NCBI GenBank assembly: GCA_963825415.1
Contig: CAWGTD010000008.1
Coordinates: forward strand, 1 to 49,035
Direction: 5' to 3'
DNA: 49,035 nucleotides
Source of the DNA: BP-464 sp963825415
GTDB taxonomy: Bacteria; Actinomycetota; Thermoleophilia; Solirubrobacterales; Solirubrobacteraceae
The notes under the pieces: model-generated
Seen by the model: the letters and a program-made list of their open reading frames with translations, nothing else
The model's database searches: none
What the model was told of the DNA's origin: nothing
Translations under genes and position numbers: made by a program
Part shown: positions 23,064-30,407 of the stretch, piece after piece
Layout of the letters: every line of letters starts with the position of its first letter
Position numbering within the stretch: the first letter of the stretch is position 1

Positions 23064-24461
23064 ATGGTGTCCGGGGCTCGCATGATCGCTCTCGGCGCCA
23101 TCTCCGCCGCAGCGCTTGCGCCGGTCCAGCAGGAGTACCTGCTCGAGGCGCGCCAGATGCAGGCGCTGTCGTTCATCGCGCACATCCCGCTGGTGTGCTT
23201 CGCGATCGCCTTCCCCGCGATGGTGCTGTTCGTCGAGTCGCGCTACCTCCGCACCGGCGACGAGCTCTACAAGACGCTCGCGCGCCGTTGGACGAAGGTG
23301 TTGCTCGGGTTGTTCGCCGCGGGCGTCGTGACTGGGACGATCCTCAGCTTCGAGATGGGTCTGCTGTGGCCCAACTTCACCGCGACGTTCGGCGGCGTGT
23401 TCGGGCTGGGGTTCGCGATCGAGGGCTTCTCGTTCTTCCTCGAGGCGATCTTCATCGGGATCTACGCCTACGGATGGGATCGGCTCTCGCCGCGCGCGCA
23501 CTTCCTGAGCGGCATCCCGGTGGTGATCACCGGCGTCACCGGGTCGCTGACCGTCATCGCGGTCAACGGCTGGATGAACCACCCGACGGGCTTTCGCCTC
23601 GAGCACGGCAAGGTCGTCGACGTCCATCCCTTCCATGCCCTGTTCGAGAACCCGTACTTCTGGCACGAGCTGGTGCACATGTACGTCGCGGGCTACATCG
23701 TCACCGGATTCATCGTCGCGGGCGTCTACGCGTTCGGGCGGCTGCGGGGCCGCTGGGGTCGCTACGAGCGCACCGCGCTGGCAATCCCGCTGACGATCGC
23801 GGCACTCGCCGCGCCGGTGCAGATCCTCGTCGGCGACTGGGCCGCGCGCGAGGTGGCCGACAACCAGCCGGTCAAGCTCGCGGCGATCGAAGGGCTTGCG
23901 CACTCGCAGCGCGGCGCGCCGCTGCACGTGCTGGGCTGGTACGACGACGGCGACATCCGCTTTGGCGTCCGTGTCCCGAAGCTGCTCTCGCTGCTCGCCT
24001 TCCACGACCCGAATGCGCGTGTGGAGGGGCTTGACGCCGTCGCGGCGGATGACCGACCGCCGGTCAACGTGGTCCGCGTCGCGTTCCAGACGATGGTCGG
24101 CATCGGCACATTGCTCGCCGCGCTGGCTCTGCTGGTCCTGTGGATACGGATCAGGCGGCGACGCCTTCCCGAGTCACGCTGGTTCTACCGCGCGCTGGTG
24201 GCCGCCGGCCCGCTGGCGCTGGTCGCGGTGATCGCCGGCTGGGTGACGACCGAGACCGGCCGCCAGCCGTGGGTCGTCTACCGCGTGATGCGCACGTCGG
24301 AGGCGGTCACGGGCGCCGGCGGCATTCCGGTCGGCTACGCAACCCTGGTGGTCGTCTACCTCGGCGTCGCCGTCGCGGTGGTCTGGCTGCTGCGGCGCCT
24401 GGCGCGCGCACCGCTCGACGCGGCCGCCACATCACCGACATCGCCCCCGGCGGGGAGCTGA
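23064..24461 (+). CDS. cydA: Cytochrome bd quinol oxidase subunit I
   Basis: The catalytic subunit of the cytochrome bd terminal oxidase, which reduces oxygen to water with quinol electrons and has high oxygen affinity. 465 residues with about nine membrane helices. Diagnostic segments are ALSFIAHIPLV with a heme-ligand His near the N-terminus, FAIEGFSFFLEAIF with the conserved Glu residues near 115-122, NGWMNHPTGF with the heme b558 His, and GRQPWVVY near the end. The Q-loop is short (cyanide-insensitive-oxidase subtype). ATG 23064 is used; ATG 23082 is possible. cydB follows after 3 bases; no cydCD exporter genes are present. Confidence 0.95.
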   Translation: MVSGARMIALGAISAAALAPVQQEYLLEARQMQALSFIAHIPLVCFAIAFPAMVLFVESRYLRTGDELYKTLARRWTKVLLGLFAAGVVTGTILSFEMGLLWPNFTATFGGVFGLGFAIEGFSFFLEAIFIGIYAYGWDRLSPRAHFLSGIPVVITGVTGSLTVIAVNGWMNHPTGFRLEHGKVVDVHPFHALFENPYFWHELVHMYVAGYIVTGFIVAGVYAFGRLRGRWGRYERTALAIPLTIAALAAPVQILVGDWAAREVADNQPVKLAAIEGLAHSQRGAPLHVLGWYDDGDIRFGVRVPKLLSLLAFHDPNARVEGLDAVAADDRPPVNVVRVAFQTMVGIGTLLAALALLVLWIRIRRRRLPESRWFYRALVAAGPLALVAVIAGWVTTETGRQPWVVYRVMRTSEAVTGAGGIPVGYATLVVVYLGVAVAVVWLLRRLARAPLDAAATSPTSPPAGS

Positions 24462-24464
24462 GCG

Positions 24465-25706
24465 GTGCACCTCTACGACCTCCCGCTGGAGTTCGCACTG
24501 GTCGGCCTGGTGCTCTACACGGTGCTGGCGGGCGCGGACTTCGGCGCCGGCATCTGGCAGCTCACGGCGATCCGCGGCGAGCGCGGCGCTGCGATCCGCG
24601 ATCACGCCCACCGCGCGACCGGGCCGGTCTGGGAGGCCAACCACGTCTGGCTGATCTTCGTTCTCACCGTGGTGTGGACGGCCTATCCGACGGCGTTCGG
24701 ATCGATCGCGTCCACGCTTGCGATCCCGCTCTTCATCGCCGCAATCGGGATCATCTTCCGCGGCGTCGCATACGCATTGCGGTCAGGGACCGATTCTCAG
24801 CGGGAGATCCGGACGATCGACACGGCCTTCGCCGTCTCCTCGCTGCTCACGCCGTTTGCGCTCGGCACCATGGTGGGCGGCATCGCCTCGCAGCGGATAC
24901 CGATCGGCAACGCGGCCGGCGATGCGATCTCGAGCTGGCTGAACCCGATGTCGTTGGTGCTCGGCGGCGTGGCGGTATCGGCCGCCGCCTATCTCGCCGC
25001 GGTCTACCTTGCGGCCGATGCCTCACGGCTGGGCGATGACGAGCTCGAGCGCGACTTCCGGGCGCGGGCGCTGGGCTCGGGGCTGCTCGCGGGGGCGCTC
25101 GCGATCGGCGGGATCGCGGTGACGAACGCCGACGCGCCGGAGCTCTACCACGGCCTGATCGAGGGCCACGGGCTGCCCGCACTGATCGTCTCGGTCGTTG
25201 CGGGTGTGATCGCGATCTGGATGGTGTGGACCCGGCGCTACGAGCACGCCCGCTACACCGCCGCGCTCGCGGTCGCCGCGATCATCGCCGGCTGGGCCCT
25301 GGCGCAGGACCCGGTCTTCCTGCCCGGGCTGACGATCGAGCAGGCCGCCGCGTCGCACGACACGCTCGTGGCGCTGATCGTCGCGGTACTGGCCGGCGCC
25401 GTGGTGCTGTTCCCGTCGCTGGTGTTGCTGTTTCGCCTGTACCTCGGCGGGCGCTTCGACGAGCAGCGGCTCGCCGCGGCGCCGGCGCCGCGCGGCTTCG
25501 ACCCGCTCGCCGCGCTCGCCCCGGGACTGCTCGCCCGCTCGGCGGGCGCGTGCCTGCTCGCAGGCGTGGGCTTCCTCACGATCGCCGACCCGGGGTGGGC
25601 CCACGCGATCGGCGTCGCGGCGCTGGTCGCGTTCGTGGTCCTCGGGTTCCTGGCCGCCGTGCCGGCCTACCTCGGCGCCGAGGTCGGCGAGCCCGACGGC
25701 GGGTGA
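24465..25706 (+). CDS. cydB: Cytochrome bd quinol oxidase subunit II
   Basis: The structural partner of CydA. 413 residues with about nine to ten membrane helices. The family N-terminus is present (LPLEFALVGLVLYTVLAGADFGAGIW), then ATGPVWEANHVWLIFVLTVVWTAYP and FRGVAYALR. It is somewhat longer than E. coli CydB (379), mainly through loops and the C-terminal part. GTG 24465 starts 3 bases after the cydA stop, so the two are translated from one mRNA. Menaquinol is the likely donor, given the menF and menD genes at the end of the window. Confidence 0.94.
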   Translation: MHLYDLPLEFALVGLVLYTVLAGADFGAGIWQLTAIRGERGAAIRDHAHRATGPVWEANHVWLIFVLTVVWTAYPTAFGSIASTLAIPLFIAAIGIIFRGVAYALRSGTDSQREIRTIDTAFAVSSLLTPFALGTMVGGIASQRIPIGNAAGDAISSWLNPMSLVLGGVAVSAAAYLAAVYLAADASRLGDDELERDFRARALGSGLLAGALAIGGIAVTNADAPELYHGLIEGHGLPALIVSVVAGVIAIWMVWTRRYEHARYTAALAVAAIIAGWALAQDPVFLPGLTIEQAAASHDTLVALIVAVLAGAVVLFPSLVLLFRLYLGGRFDEQRLAAAPAPRGFDPLAALAPGLLARSAGACLLAGVGFLTIADPGWAHAIGVAALVAFVVLGFLAAVPAYLGAEVGEPDGG

Positions 25707-25783
25707 GGGAAACCGGCGCGCGCTTACGACCTCGCCGGTACCTTCCCGTACCTCAGTAGACGGCGGACAGGGGGCAGGGACTG

Positions 25784-27580
25784 ATGGGGCAGATGGTTCG
25801 GCGGGCGCTGACGCTCGCACTCGTAGCGACGGGTCTCGTCGCGGGCACCGCACACGCCAGCCGGGCGCTGTGCAACGTCCCGATCAAGACCGGCGACGGC
25901 ATCGTGCTGCGCGCCAACGTCTGGCTCCCCGACACCGAGGGCGCCTACCCGACCGTCCTCACCGCCACGGGCTACAACAAGGACGCGACCAACCCGACCG
26001 GGCAGGGCTGCTCGGGCTCGGGCGGCCTCGCCGCGGCCGACACGTCGCTGACCGACAAGGGCTACGCCGTGATGCTGGTCGACGACCGCGGCACCGGCGC
26101 GAGCGAGGGCAAGTGGGACTCGTGGGGCGCCCGCACCCAGGAGGACTACAAGGACGTCCTCGACTGGATCCAGGCGCAGCCGTGGTCCGACGACTCGGTG
26201 GCGACGACCGGCGGCTCGTACATGGGCATCACCTCCTTCCTTGTCGCCGAGGCTGATGCCGTGCGCGTGCACTCCGAGCACAAGCCGCGGGCGGTCAAGG
26301 CGATCTGGGCCGACGTGCCGATGTCCGACGCCTACCGCGACGTCACGTTCCACGGCGGCGCTATCGACCAGGGCTTCATCCCGCTGTGGCTCGGCCTGAC
26401 GACCGGCCTGTCGGACCTGCCGCCGTCGACCCTGTCGAGCGATCCGCAGGCCGGCGCCGCGACCTACGCCGACCACCTGCGCAACGGCTACGACTTCGCC
26501 GCGCAGCGCATGCTCGAGGCGACGCTCGGCGGCGACGGCGCCTACGACGGGCCCTTCTACCGCCTGCGCTCGCCCGGCGACCGCGCCGACCAGCTCGAGA
26601 TCCCGGTCGTCATCACGGGCGGCTGGTGGGACATCTTCCAGCGCGGCGAGCCGCTGCTCTACGAGCAGCTGAAGCACTCGCCGAACAAGAAGCTCTTCAT
26701 GTCGCCGCACTACCACACGGGAGGCGGGCCGGCGATGGAGGATCCGGAGCTCAAGCAGAAGTGGTTCGACCGCTGGCTGAAGGGCGTCAAGAACGGCGTC
26801 GAGAAGACGCCGGCGGTGAACCTCTACCCGATGGGCGGCACCGCCTGGCAGCACTACAAGACGTGGCCGGTGCCCGGCACGAAGTACACGCCGCTGTTCC
26901 TCGACGGGGCGAAGTCCGGCTCGGCGAACTCGCTCAACGACGGCTCGCTGGCCGCGACCGCGGCGGCGCAGGGCGACGGCGACGAGGCCCCGTTGCTGCC
27001 CGCCTCGAGCCCCTGCTCGCGCATGACGACGCAGTGGACCGCCGGCGCCGCCGCGGGCCCGTGCGAGACCGACAACCGTACGTTCGAGGCCTCGGGCCTG
27101 ACCTATACGACCGCGCCGCTGGAGAACGACCTCCAGCTCACCGGCCCGATCGTGGCGAACGTGTGGGCCGAGCTGACCTCCAAGGACGCCACGCTCGTGG
27201 CGGTGCTCTCCGACGTCGGCGCCGACGGTGCGTCCAACCAGGTGACCGCCGGCTTCCTGCTGGCGAGCCAGCGCGCGATCGACCCGTCGCGGTCCACGTA
27301 CGGGCCGGGCCGCGTGATGATCCGCCCGTTCCACCCGTTCACCCGGGAGAGCCAGCAGGACGTCACGCCCAACGACCCGCAGCTCTACCGGATCGAGATC
27401 TATCCGACGGCCGCGCAATTCAAGAAGGGCGATCGGATCCGGCTGACGCTCGGGACGGCCGACACGCCGGCCACCGCGACGCCGCTCCCGGCGCTGCTCA
27501 ACGAGCTTGGTGGAGACATCCGGGTGCTGCGCGGCGGTCAGTACGACTCGCACGTGCTGCTGCCGATGCCGGGAGGCTGA
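25784..27580 (+). CDS. Secreted CocE/X-Pro dipeptidyl-peptidase family hydrolase
   Basis: 598 residues. A signal peptide (RRALTLALVATGLVAGTAHAS) leads to an alpha/beta hydrolase of the S15/CocE family: GDGIVLRANVWLPDTEG, VMLVDDRGTGASEGKWDSWG, and the nucleophile Ser in VATTGGSYMGITS (about 146). The acid and His are probably in GGWWDIFQRGEPLL and MSPHYHTGGG. A jelly-roll domain of the X-Pro dipeptidyl-peptidase C-terminal type ends the protein (ENDLQLTGPIVANVWAEL, then RIEIYPTAAQFKKGDRIRLTL). Peptidase and ester hydrolase activities both occur in the family. ATG 25784 follows a GGGGCAGGGA purine tract. Confidence 0.9.
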   Translation: MGQMVRRALTLALVATGLVAGTAHASRALCNVPIKTGDGIVLRANVWLPDTEGAYPTVLTATGYNKDATNPTGQGCSGSGGLAAADTSLTDKGYAVMLVDDRGTGASEGKWDSWGARTQEDYKDVLDWIQAQPWSDDSVATTGGSYMGITSFLVAEADAVRVHSEHKPRAVKAIWADVPMSDAYRDVTFHGGAIDQGFIPLWLGLTTGLSDLPPSTLSSDPQAGAATYADHLRNGYDFAAQRMLEATLGGDGAYDGPFYRLRSPGDRADQLEIPVVITGGWWDIFQRGEPLLYEQLKHSPNKKLFMSPHYHTGGGPAMEDPELKQKWFDRWLKGVKNGVEKTPAVNLYPMGGTAWQHYKTWPVPGTKYTPLFLDGAKSGSANSLNDGSLAATAAAQGDGDEAPLLPASSPCSRMTTQWTAGAAAGPCETDNRTFEASGLTYTTAPLENDLQLTGPIVANVWAELTSKDATLVAVLSDVGADGASNQVTAGFLLASQRAIDPSRSTYGPGRVMIRPFHPFTRESQQDVTPNDPQLYRIEIYPTAAQFKKGDRIRLTLGTADTPATATPLPALLNELGGDIRVLRGGQYDSHVLLPMPGG

Positions 27581-27599
27581 GCCCGCGGCGGCAGGGGTA

Positions 27600-27605
27600 T
27601 AGGTT
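27600..27605 (+). promoter_or_regulatory. -10 hexamer of a leaderless promoter (phosphoesterase)
   Basis: TAGGTT, part of GGTATAGGTT, ending 7 nt before ATG 27613 without a ribosome binding site. Indicates an own, probably leaderless, transcript. Confidence 0.5.
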
Positions 27606-27612
27606 CTGCCGA

Positions 27613-29100
27613 ATGGAGGATCTTCGCGATCCGGCGCAGGCCGAACGCCTCGACTATGTGGCGCCGGACGAGGGGCTGCGGCGCCGCGAGTTCCTCCAGC
27701 GCTCCGCGCTGACAGCCGGCCTGGCAGGGCTGGCGAGCGTGCTGCCCGCCGACACGCTGGTCGCCGAGGCGGCGCGCACGCAGACGCGCATCCATCTGCC
27801 CAAGCCGCGCGACCTGCCGGTCGACACGTTCGTCGTGCTGATGATGGAGAACCGGTCGTTCGACCACTACCTCGGCTGGATGCCCAACGCCGACGGGCGC
27901 CAGGCGGGCCTGAGCTACGTCGACACGGCGGGGGTCTCGCACGACACCCATCGGCTGACCCCCGACTGGCAGGGCTGCGGCCACCCGGACCCCGACCACT
28001 CGTGGGACGGCGGGCGCGGGCAGATGAACGGCGGGAAGATGGACGGCTTCCTGAAGACCGGCAACGACGAGTTCGCGGTCGGCTATTACGCCGAGGGCGA
28101 CCTCGGGTTCATCCAGGATGCGGCGAAGGCGTTCACCACCTTCGATCGCTTCCACTGCTCGCTGATGGGCTCGACGCTGCCCAATCGCGAGTACATGCAC
28201 GCGGCCCAGTCCTACGGGCTGCGCGACAACGACCTGCCGCCGCAGACCGAGGCGCACAAGTTCGGCTTCCCGTGGGAGACCACGATCTGGAACGCGCTCG
28301 CCCAGCGCGGCATCTCGCACCGCTACTACTACGTCGACGTGCCGGTCACGGCGCTGTGGGGCCAGGAGGGACTCTCGATCGCCTCGCCGGTCGACGAGTA
28401 CTACGCGCGCTGCCAGAGCGGCACGCTGCCCAACGTCTCGTTCGTCGACCCGTTCTTCGCCGGCAGCGCGGGCGAGGGCCCGGGCGCCTCCGGCGACGAG
28501 CACCCGCACGGCGACGTGCGCACCGGCCAGGCGTTCATGGCCGACGTCGTCCACGCGTTCATGGAGTCGCCGCAGTTCAAGACCGGTGCGCTGTTCGTGG
28601 TCTACGACGAGTGGGGCGGCTTCTACGACCACGTCGTCCCGCGACGGGTCCCCGACGTCCTGAACAGCCGCGACATCAACGAGGACTACGGCCTCATGGG
28701 CTTCCGGATCCCCGCGCTGGCGGTGTCGCCGTTCGTGCGGCGCGGGCACGTCGCGCACTCGACCTACGGCTTCGAGTCGATCCTGAAGATGATCGAGTAC
28801 CGCTTCGGCCTGGCGCCGCTCAACCGCCGCGACGCCTACACGCAGAACATCGCGCGGTCGTTCGACTGGGCGTCCAAGCCGCAGCTCGAGATCCCGAACC
28901 TCCCGACCCCCGAGAACGTGGTCAGCCAGCCGTGCGCGAGCGGCGGCGGGGCCGAGACCCGCGCCAAGGAGCACGACCTCGTCGACATGGTCACGTCGGG
29001 CTACCTCGACCGGCTCGGGTTCGACTTCCGCCGCGCCGATCCCTCGACTGCGTTCCGCGAGCCCGACAAGCTGCGCCGCGCGTTCGTCCCGGCCTCGTGA
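27613..29100 (+). CDS. Tat-type phosphoesterase (phospholipase C / acid phosphatase superfamily)
   Basis: 495 residues. A Tat-like signal (GLRRREFLQRSALTAGLAG, about 22-40) is followed by the phosphoesterase fold of bacterial phospholipase C enzymes: VVLMMENRSFDHYLGWM with the metal-binding Glu/Asn, HSWDGGRGQMNGGKMDGF, FDRFHCSLMGSTLPNREY, and the second metal cluster in FVVYDEWGGFYDHVVP. It would hydrolyse phosphodiester or phosphomonoester bonds of lipids or other phosphates outside the membrane. ATG 27613 was chosen over the long upstream open frame because it starts the Tat leader and has a -10 element just before it. Its stop overlaps the GTG of the RTX gene. Confidence 0.9.
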   Translation: MEDLRDPAQAERLDYVAPDEGLRRREFLQRSALTAGLAGLASVLPADTLVAEAARTQTRIHLPKPRDLPVDTFVVLMMENRSFDHYLGWMPNADGRQAGLSYVDTAGVSHDTHRLTPDWQGCGHPDPDHSWDGGRGQMNGGKMDGFLKTGNDEFAVGYYAEGDLGFIQDAAKAFTTFDRFHCSLMGSTLPNREYMHAAQSYGLRDNDLPPQTEAHKFGFPWETTIWNALAQRGISHRYYYVDVPVTALWGQEGLSIASPVDEYYARCQSGTLPNVSFVDPFFAGSAGEGPGASGDEHPHGDVRTGQAFMADVVHAFMESPQFKTGALFVVYDEWGGFYDHVVPRRVPDVLNSRDINEDYGLMGFRIPALAVSPFVRRGHVAHSTYGFESILKMIEYRFGLAPLNRRDAYTQNIARSFDWASKPQLEIPNLPTPENVVSQPCASGGGAETRAKEHDLVDMVTSGYLDRLGFDFRRADPSTAFREPDKLRRAFVPAS

Positions 29101-29645
29101 GGCGGCTGCTGCTGTTCGGCACGGCGGTCGCGCTGATGCTGCCGGTGGTCGCCGACGCCAGGCGGGTGACCGGCACGAAGCGCGCCGACCACCTCTTCGG
29201 CGGCGCGCGGGCCGACCGCATCCTCGGGTTCGGCGGCAACGATCACATCTTCGGCCGCGCCGGCAACGATGTGCTGATCGGAGGCGCGGGCGCCGATCGC
29301 ATCGTCGGTGCGCCGGGCGACGACGACCTGAGGGGCGGCACGGGTGCCGACAAGCTCAACGGCGGCATCGGCGACGATCTGCTCGACGGCGGGCCGGGCA
29401 ACGACATCCTGACCGGCAAGGCCGGCGACGACGACCTGCACGGCGGCGACGGCAACGACCGGCTGAATGCCAGCGCGGGGGAGGACGTGATCGACGCCGG
29501 CGCGGGCGACGACGTCATCGACGCCCGCGACGGCCAGGACGACATGATCGACTGCGGGCCGGGCGACGACACGGCGTACGTCGACGGCACCGAGGAGGGT
29601 GTCTTCGACTGCGAGAGCGTGGTGGGCCCGCCCACCACGCCCTGA
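29097..29645 (+). CDS. Secreted RTX-type calcium-binding repeat protein
   Basis: 182 residues: a signal peptide (LLLFGTAVALMLPVVADA), then about twelve nonapeptide repeats of the GGxGxDxLx type (GFGGNDHIFGRAGNDVLIG, GGIGDDLLDGGPGNDILTG) that form a calcium-filled beta roll. The C-terminal cap has two Cys residues (DCGPGDD and FDCESVV) that may form a disulfide. It is much shorter than RTX toxins and has no enzyme domain of its own. GTG 29097 overlaps the phosphoesterase TGA (GTGA), so both are made together; the repeats may anchor or stabilise the exported enzyme, which is inference. Confidence 0.88.
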   Translation: MRRLLLFGTAVALMLPVVADARRVTGTKRADHLFGGARADRILGFGGNDHIFGRAGNDVLIGGAGADRIVGAPGDDDLRGGTGADKLNGGIGDDLLDGGPGNDILTGKAGDDDLHGGDGNDRLNASAGEDVIDAGAGDDVIDARDGQDDMIDCGPGDDTAYVDGTEEGVFDCESVVGPPTTP

Positions 29646-29661
29646 GCAGCGCGCCGGCCCT

Positions 29662-30054
29662 CTAGCCCTGGCTCTCGACGATCAGGAGGATGTTGCCGTC
29701 CTGGTCGCGGAGCCAGAACATCGGCGGCACGGGGTTGCCGTCGCCGATGATGTCGTCGTCGACGTCGACGCCGGTCTCCCTGAGGGCGGCCTGCGTGGCC
29801 CGGGCGTCGTCGGTGTCCAGCGCGACGTTGGTGTTGGCGCCGGGCTGGAACTCGTTGCGCGCCGTGACCAGCGCGATCGTGGTCGCCCCGCCGGGCGGGC
29901 CCACCTCGACCCAGCGGTCGCCGTCGCCGAACGGGATGTCGGCGCGGACCTCGAAGCCGAGCTTCTCGGTGTAGAAGCCGATCGCCTTGTCCTGGTCGGA
30001 GACCGCAACCATCACGCGGCCCACCTGCTTGATGCTTGTCGTGGTCTGGCTCAT
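29662..30054 (-). CDS. VOC/glyoxalase-fold protein
   Basis: 130 residues of the vicinal oxygen chelate fold: VGRVMVAVSDQDKAIGFYTEKLGFEVRAD at the N-terminus, RWVEVGPPGG, then a second beta-alpha-beta-beta-beta unit ending in FWLRDQDGNILLIVES. Members include glyoxalase I, dioxygenases and antibiotic-resistance proteins; this short single-chain form has no assigned substrate. The start is ATG 30054, with AGGAGG 6 bases upstream; the longer frame from 30123 is not needed. Convergent with the RTX gene. Confidence 0.88.
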   Translation of the reverse strand: MSQTTTSIKQVGRVMVAVSDQDKAIGFYTEKLGFEVRADIPFGDGDRWVEVGPPGGATTIALVTARNEFQPGANTNVALDTDDARATQAALRETGVDVDDDIIGDGNPVPPMFWLRDQDGNILLIVESQG

Positions 30055-30407
30055 GTCGATCCTCCTGGAGTTGGGTTGTGTCAGCTCAGACCGCGGCGCG
30101 CGTCGAAACTCATCGCGACTCACCGGCCGTCAAGCGAGTCTCCGGGCTGAACTCCTGCAGAGCTGCGCGAACGCTTCGTCGTCGGGCGAGTCCTGCCCCA
30201 TCAGCGCGGAGCTTCCGCTGGTGCTCGAGCGCGCGAGCGGCGACCCGTCCGCCTGACCTCGGAGATCGTGCTCGAATAGTCGCCGGCCCACCCGCTGACA
30301 CTCGAGGATCTCCCGACGCGGGCCGCGGCAGCGCAGGCGGATTCGGGCCCCACACCTGACATTGATCGGCCCCGAGGCTCAAGCCTGGCGCCTGCACAGT
30401 CGACTCC
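30055..30407. other. Gene-poor spacer between the VOC and GGDEF-EAL genes
   Basis: About 350 bases with no convincing gene. Short open frames exist on the plus strand (one ends at 30256 with ISAELPLVLERASGDPSA), but none has a family signature or a start signal. The spacer holds the divergent promoters of both neighbours; no hairpin or repeat stands out. Confidence 0.4.

Noticed and set aside
29200..29560. DNA repeats at the RTX gene as a CRISPR-like array
   Set aside because: The periodicity is 27 bases with degenerate units and codes for nonapeptide calcium repeats; no spacers or cas genes.
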